A stretch of DNA of 64,000 nucleotides from Liolophura sinensis (taxonomy: Eukaryota > Mollusca > Polyplacophora > Chitonida > Chitonidae): assembly GCF_032854445.1 (NCBI RefSeq), contig NC_088300.1, forward strand, positions 60,858,984-60,922,983. Direction: 5' to 3'. How positions within the stretch are numbered: position 1 is the stretch's first letter; each line of letters begins with the position of its first letter. Below the pieces are notes generated by a model. It did no database searches. It was not told the origin of the DNA and saw only the letters and a list, made by a program, of their open reading frames with translations. Position numbers and translations under genes: made by a program. Shown here piece by piece: positions 59,746 to 64,000 of the stretch.

Positions 59746-61772
59746 ATGAAGCATTGGATGGTAACAGATTACATTCCACACGAATCATTGCGTTATGATA
59801 TGCTACGTTCAGCCGTGGAAGGCTGGCTTATCATCACAAATCACTCCGTTATACTGTTACATTCCGATATATCTCCTGGATTAGCATATGTTATTTTCAT
59901 GTGTTACCTTCAGACGTAGCCGAGAGTGTAATAACATGTTACCTTCAGCCATGAACCATGTATGCATTGGATTTTATTATGTTACGTTCAGCCATGCACT
60001 ACATGCACTATATTATAATATGTTACGTTCATCCATGGACTATGCATGCACGGGATTATAATATGTGTTAACCATGAGTAACAATATGTCTCGTTGAACA
60101 ATTGATTATAATATGTTCATCTAACCATGATTTGTTGTATCACAACATGCTACGTCCACTCAGTGTTTGCAGCCAAGTAATTTTTTCAGCGGCGCCATTC
60201 CAGATGATGGTTTGACTATTTTGTTTGGTTGGGTGTGTGGGTCATCGACCATCGCAAACATTTAAACCAGTTGGATATCTTTATACAACTATTTTGGTAC
60301 AAATGGGTTTTGAAGTGGTTTGTTTGTGTGCATGTAATGTCTAGCCTAGGCAGACCATAACCTGCATGCACCGGGAGTTTGGAAGAGTCGCAAAGTCACT
60401 GCTTGTCAAATAATCTCATCCAGTAAACTTATAAACTGTACCACACGCTATAACAGGCTAAGGAAATGGCAAAAAATCCCCCCTACCAAACACTGAGTAA
60501 GATGAGAGTATCATGAAGCCATTTTCATTTTTTACCAAATTTCTTCTTTTTTCGTGGAGTGTGTGGAGGGGTTGGGGGGTGGGGGTGGTCGGAGGGGTGA
60601 CAATATTTGTGCCTGCATTATACTAGGTGTGGGTGAGTTATTTTGTTAATTATACGTTTGTAGGTATACTACCTACCTATAATTAAATGAATGAAGGGTT
60701 GTATGGATAGATGTAGTGAGGATAGATCCCTGTAACGTGCATGGATACACACATTCTGTGAACTGATATCTGCATATGCGAAAAGTAAAAATGATGGAGA
60801 AGAACTTTATTGTATACTGGTGGACTAAGCATCTCCGAGGTCTAGTTCCTTTGTATTGTTTTAATTTTATTGAATATTAAGCGTGATGACAACACATCAT
60901 TCTAGATAAGTGACGTCTAATAAATTCCACATAACATCACCGCATTTTTTTACCCAATTCTGCTTCAGCCATGGTACTAGGGAGCGTGTATGTTACTGCG
61001 AAGCATGTATGTGGACATTTCGAATAAAACCCTGAAGTAAATCGACACGAGACCAGATTTCACCGGTAACATATGTGTGAACATATGCCAACTATGGCAC
61101 GGTCGTCAGTGCTCTGGTTTCACTTCTTTCATTTATATTTTCATACATATATATATCATATATAAGAGTTAGATGGTAAATAATGTATGGTAATTAAGGC
61201 TAATATCTCATAGTGGCAGACATGGGCACATATATAGGTACTGATTGAAAGTTTGCTTAAAAATAGATTAAAGCTTACATATGAATCATGTTCCTGATCT
61301 CAAATCTTAATATATCTTTTAACAAATCCTACCTCTCGACGTCTAGAGAAGGGAATTAAAGGGCGAGATTTAAAGAGTAATTTACAATGATGCGCTTTAT
61401 CTGTCTGGTTTAGAATCTGACACACCTGTGTTTTAATGGAACCTGATAAATCAGTCAGGTAATAATTAAGGTGGACAAAGGGTGGGGGGCGTGTTTCTGC
61501 TAAAGTGGGTGGGGTGGACGTAGATAAGTGAGCACGTACAACTATCCCCTTCACTATGCTATAGTTTCAAGGACCTGGCCCCAAAAGCCCGGTGTCAACT
61601 GACGAAGACATTCGTTTCGAGACGAGTATGTTGATTTGTGTCTGTACAAGTGTTCTTATATTCCCATATTTTATCAGCCAGCTGTCAGCAGTTCCATTTG
61701 AAAAAATAACAAATGACTTTTTGAAAGTTTCATTTCGCCAGATGATACTGGCTAATGCATTAAAGGAGTGAG

Positions 61773-61774
<2 letters not shown>

Positions 61775-61830
<56 letters not shown>

Positions 61831-61920
61831 ATATATATATATGTATATAGAGAGAGGGTGTGTTGTGTGAAACGTGGTGGGGGGGTACATAAAACAATTA
61901 AGAAGTATAAGAAGTAAGAA

Positions 61921-62006
<86 letters not shown>

Positions 62007-62075
62007 GTATATAGAGAGAGGGTGTGTTGTGTGAAACGTGGTGGGGGTGGTACATAAAACAATTAAGAAGTATAG
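61775..62075. repeat. tandem duplication of an (AT)n-plus-unique block
   Basis: Each copy has a long (AT)n run, GTATATAGAGAGAGGGTGTG, TTGTGTGAAACGTGGTGGGG, then GTACATAAAACAATTAAG. Copies at about 61775-61910 and 61920-62075 differ mainly in (AT)n length and one T in the G run. Confidence 0.93.
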
Positions 62076-63329
62076 CTTAGGTTAGAGTTGTACAAGGCTG
62101 GGCGAAATTATGCTCCATATCGGATGATATCGGTGTAAGTAAGGGGTTGACCCATGCTGTTCGATAGCTTTATTCCCCTACCCACCGAGACTGATCATAA
62201 GAGGTGGAGGAGCACAGACGCCATAAGGCCTCTCTAAATCTAACAAGCATCGTAATGGATCAGGGTGTACAAAACAAACATCTCCAGTTGAGGATGGTCC
62301 GGGTTTAAAGTATTGCTTATCAGCTAACTGATTACTATTATCCCGTAAACTTTATTCTGTAGACAGAAAAGCTTAACACAAAACCAGCACGGATGTATTC
62401 GTTATTGACTTAAATATATTGAGAAAAACGATATATCTTACGTCTAATAAAAACATTTTTATACTTTTTTAGTGATTGGCTTAATAACTTTTAAGACCAA
62501 AGACATTATCGATTTATTTCAGGAAGGAAAAAGTGGAAAAAAAAAGAAAAGATTTTCTCAGTATGAGTTAACTTAAGCATCAGTCATTTATAATACGATT
62601 TTCAGTGATTATATGGACATTCGCAACATAATATTACAGGGTATTAGTTTCAAAGAAAACTACAAAATCTAATTTCTAGAACAAAACAAATAAATGGATG
62701 TAAATGCAGTTATCAGTTTTGTCGTCAGCTTAATACAAATTTATACGGCATCATATTTGGTATGCCTTGTAGTTAGTAAGTGTATGTCATTTAACATTAC
62801 AATCGTTTAACATCATGTCAAGTATACATGTACGATGCAATGGTATTTAACTGTTGGGTTTTTTACGGGAATAAAAGTGAAAAATTTTAAATTAAGGTAT
62901 TATATCCAGGTGGAACCTACTGGCCTTTGAGAAAAAAATTTTAATTAACATTTCGTCATTAATGATGCGGAATTGTAGCCTTTATTTAGAATATGTAACC
63001 ATTTACTGCAATTAAGTTAGAAATTAGTGAATTAATTTAAATAAACAGACCAAGTTTTATACACAATACGGGCTATAATTTGAAGAGTTTTTTAGAAACT
63101 GGAGGGAAACAGAAAAAGATAAAAAAAATTCACCAATATTTCTGGGAACAAGTTTGGAAAAGAGATTCTTCACTCAGTACCGGTCGTTATATATATATAT
63201 ATATCTGTTGACGAATTGAGTTTATCAACGAATAATTGTAGTTTTGGTGACAGGCCTACTCGGCTTACGGTTATGCACGATTAAAGACAATTAAATGCCT
63301 TCAAAAAATGTAAACTGCATGAACGACCC

Positions 63330-63450
63330 TACGAACAACGAGAAAGAGCGAATTCAGTTCATGTCAGATCGGATTTGAACCTCTACCTCGTGGATCCTAA
63401 CGATTGAAGGACAAGCGCTACTTCACCCTGCTAAACCATTTTATTTGTAC
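63330..63450 (-). mobile_element. tRNA-like SINE head, minus strand
   Basis: The reverse complement reads GGTTTAGCAGGGTGAAGTAG (A-box region), GCGCTTGTCC, then GAGGTTCAAATCCGATC (B box). The variable spacing and unpaired acceptor ends argue against a functional tRNA gene. Confidence 0.5.
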
Positions 63451-64000
63451 CGTTTTTTGAAAAACATGAACTAATCTGATGTCACGATAAATTGTGACTA
63501 AAAAAAACATTTTTTTTTTAAATAAATTTCTGTGTCCTCAAAGAGATCTAAGTTTATAATAATTAAAGAACTATCAATAATTTAAATACTTCTTTTCGAA
63601 ATAAATCCAAATTTTTATTGTAAAATGAAGCTTGGAAATCTTTGTGGCGAGCTGTGCTGTTTGTGGCGCGTATTTCTGTGGTATAGGGTTTCCACTGCAC
63701 AGATGCCATTCCAGCACTGCTTAGTAGTAATGGCGCGGCTTTATCAAATCACTTTCATCTTCGCCTCGGACTTGTTCATAGGTCGCACTAGGTGTTGTTT
63801 TCTTGTCAGTAGCCATGTTCTGTGCTCAACAAGCGTGTCGGATTAGCTGTCTTTCTGCTTTACGATTATAGTGAGCAAAACACGCGTCATAGTGTTGTTA
63901 CAAGTCCGATAAAAGACATGTTAAACGATGCATTGTGATTCGGCATAATACGTTTTAAATTGACATCTATTATGTAATGCGGTAAACTAACCCATTGTTA

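Larger units (their letters stand above)
56282..64000 (+). other. RFX6-like intron 1 (partial), repeat-filled
   Basis: No further exon was seen. It holds the 34-bp array at 58111-59745, a degenerate extension to about 60140, a G-rich tract at 60566-60598, duplicated (AT)n blocks at 61775-62075 and a tRNA-like element at 63330-63450. Short frames at 57178-57982 and 63625-63846 are unrecognised. Confidence 0.5.

Noticed and set aside
61567-62055. 162-codon minus-strand frame
   Set aside because: Dominated by (AT)n giving IYIY repeats across a duplicated block.

Overview
The window is animal nuclear DNA. It is AT-rich, its genes are interrupted by introns with GT/AG borders, and it carries many (AT)n tracts, minisatellites and tRNA-derived SINEs. 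The commonest SINE ends in a tail reading 'CTTGAGTACGGCGTAAAAC' followed by AATAAATAAA. I know that tail from molluscs and related lophotrochozoans, so a mollusc, or possibly a brachiopod, is the best guess. No sequence here proves the species.

Layout. 1-16 kb holds no gene I can support. It contains a 21-bp minisatellite (1.1-2.0 kb), a ~480-bp imperfect palindrome (6.3-6.8 kb), a 32-bp minisatellite (8.5-8.9 kb) and several SINEs. 16.0-19.4 kb on the minus strand holds five spliced exons of an alpha/epsilon-type sarcoglycan, from signal peptide to the conserved DWC motif; the transmembrane and C-terminal exons were not found. 22.5-29.5 kb on the plus strand holds a complete eight-exon YKT6 R-SNARE (199 aa). 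36.4-38.8 kb (plus) holds a four-exon gene for a 248-aa secreted, all-helical protein. Its helix order, single cysteine pair and exon phases resemble long-chain class I cytokines of the LIF/CNTF type. 43.7-46.8 kb (plus) holds a two-exon class A peptide GPCR (341 aa) resembling the thyrotropin-releasing-hormone receptor group; its last 128 bp are tandemly duplicated. At 52.9-53.1 kb lies an unrecognised phase 1-1 exon candidate. At 56.1 kb (plus) begins an RFX6-like transcription factor gene; only its first coding exon is inside the window and the rest is intron.

The genes do not form an operon or a pathway. Sarcoglycan acts in muscle and membrane adhesion, YKT6 in membrane fusion, the cytokine-like protein and GPCR in cell signalling, and RFX6-like in transcription. 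Sarcoglycan and YKT6 are head to head; all genes to the right of them point rightwards.

The best candidates for something undescribed are the cytokine-like gene, whose lophotrochozoan counterparts I do not know, and a 13-residue, mostly in-frame minisatellite sitting on a sarcoglycan splice acceptor. All exon borders were read by eye from splice motifs, frame continuity and protein similarity recalled from memory; no search was run.
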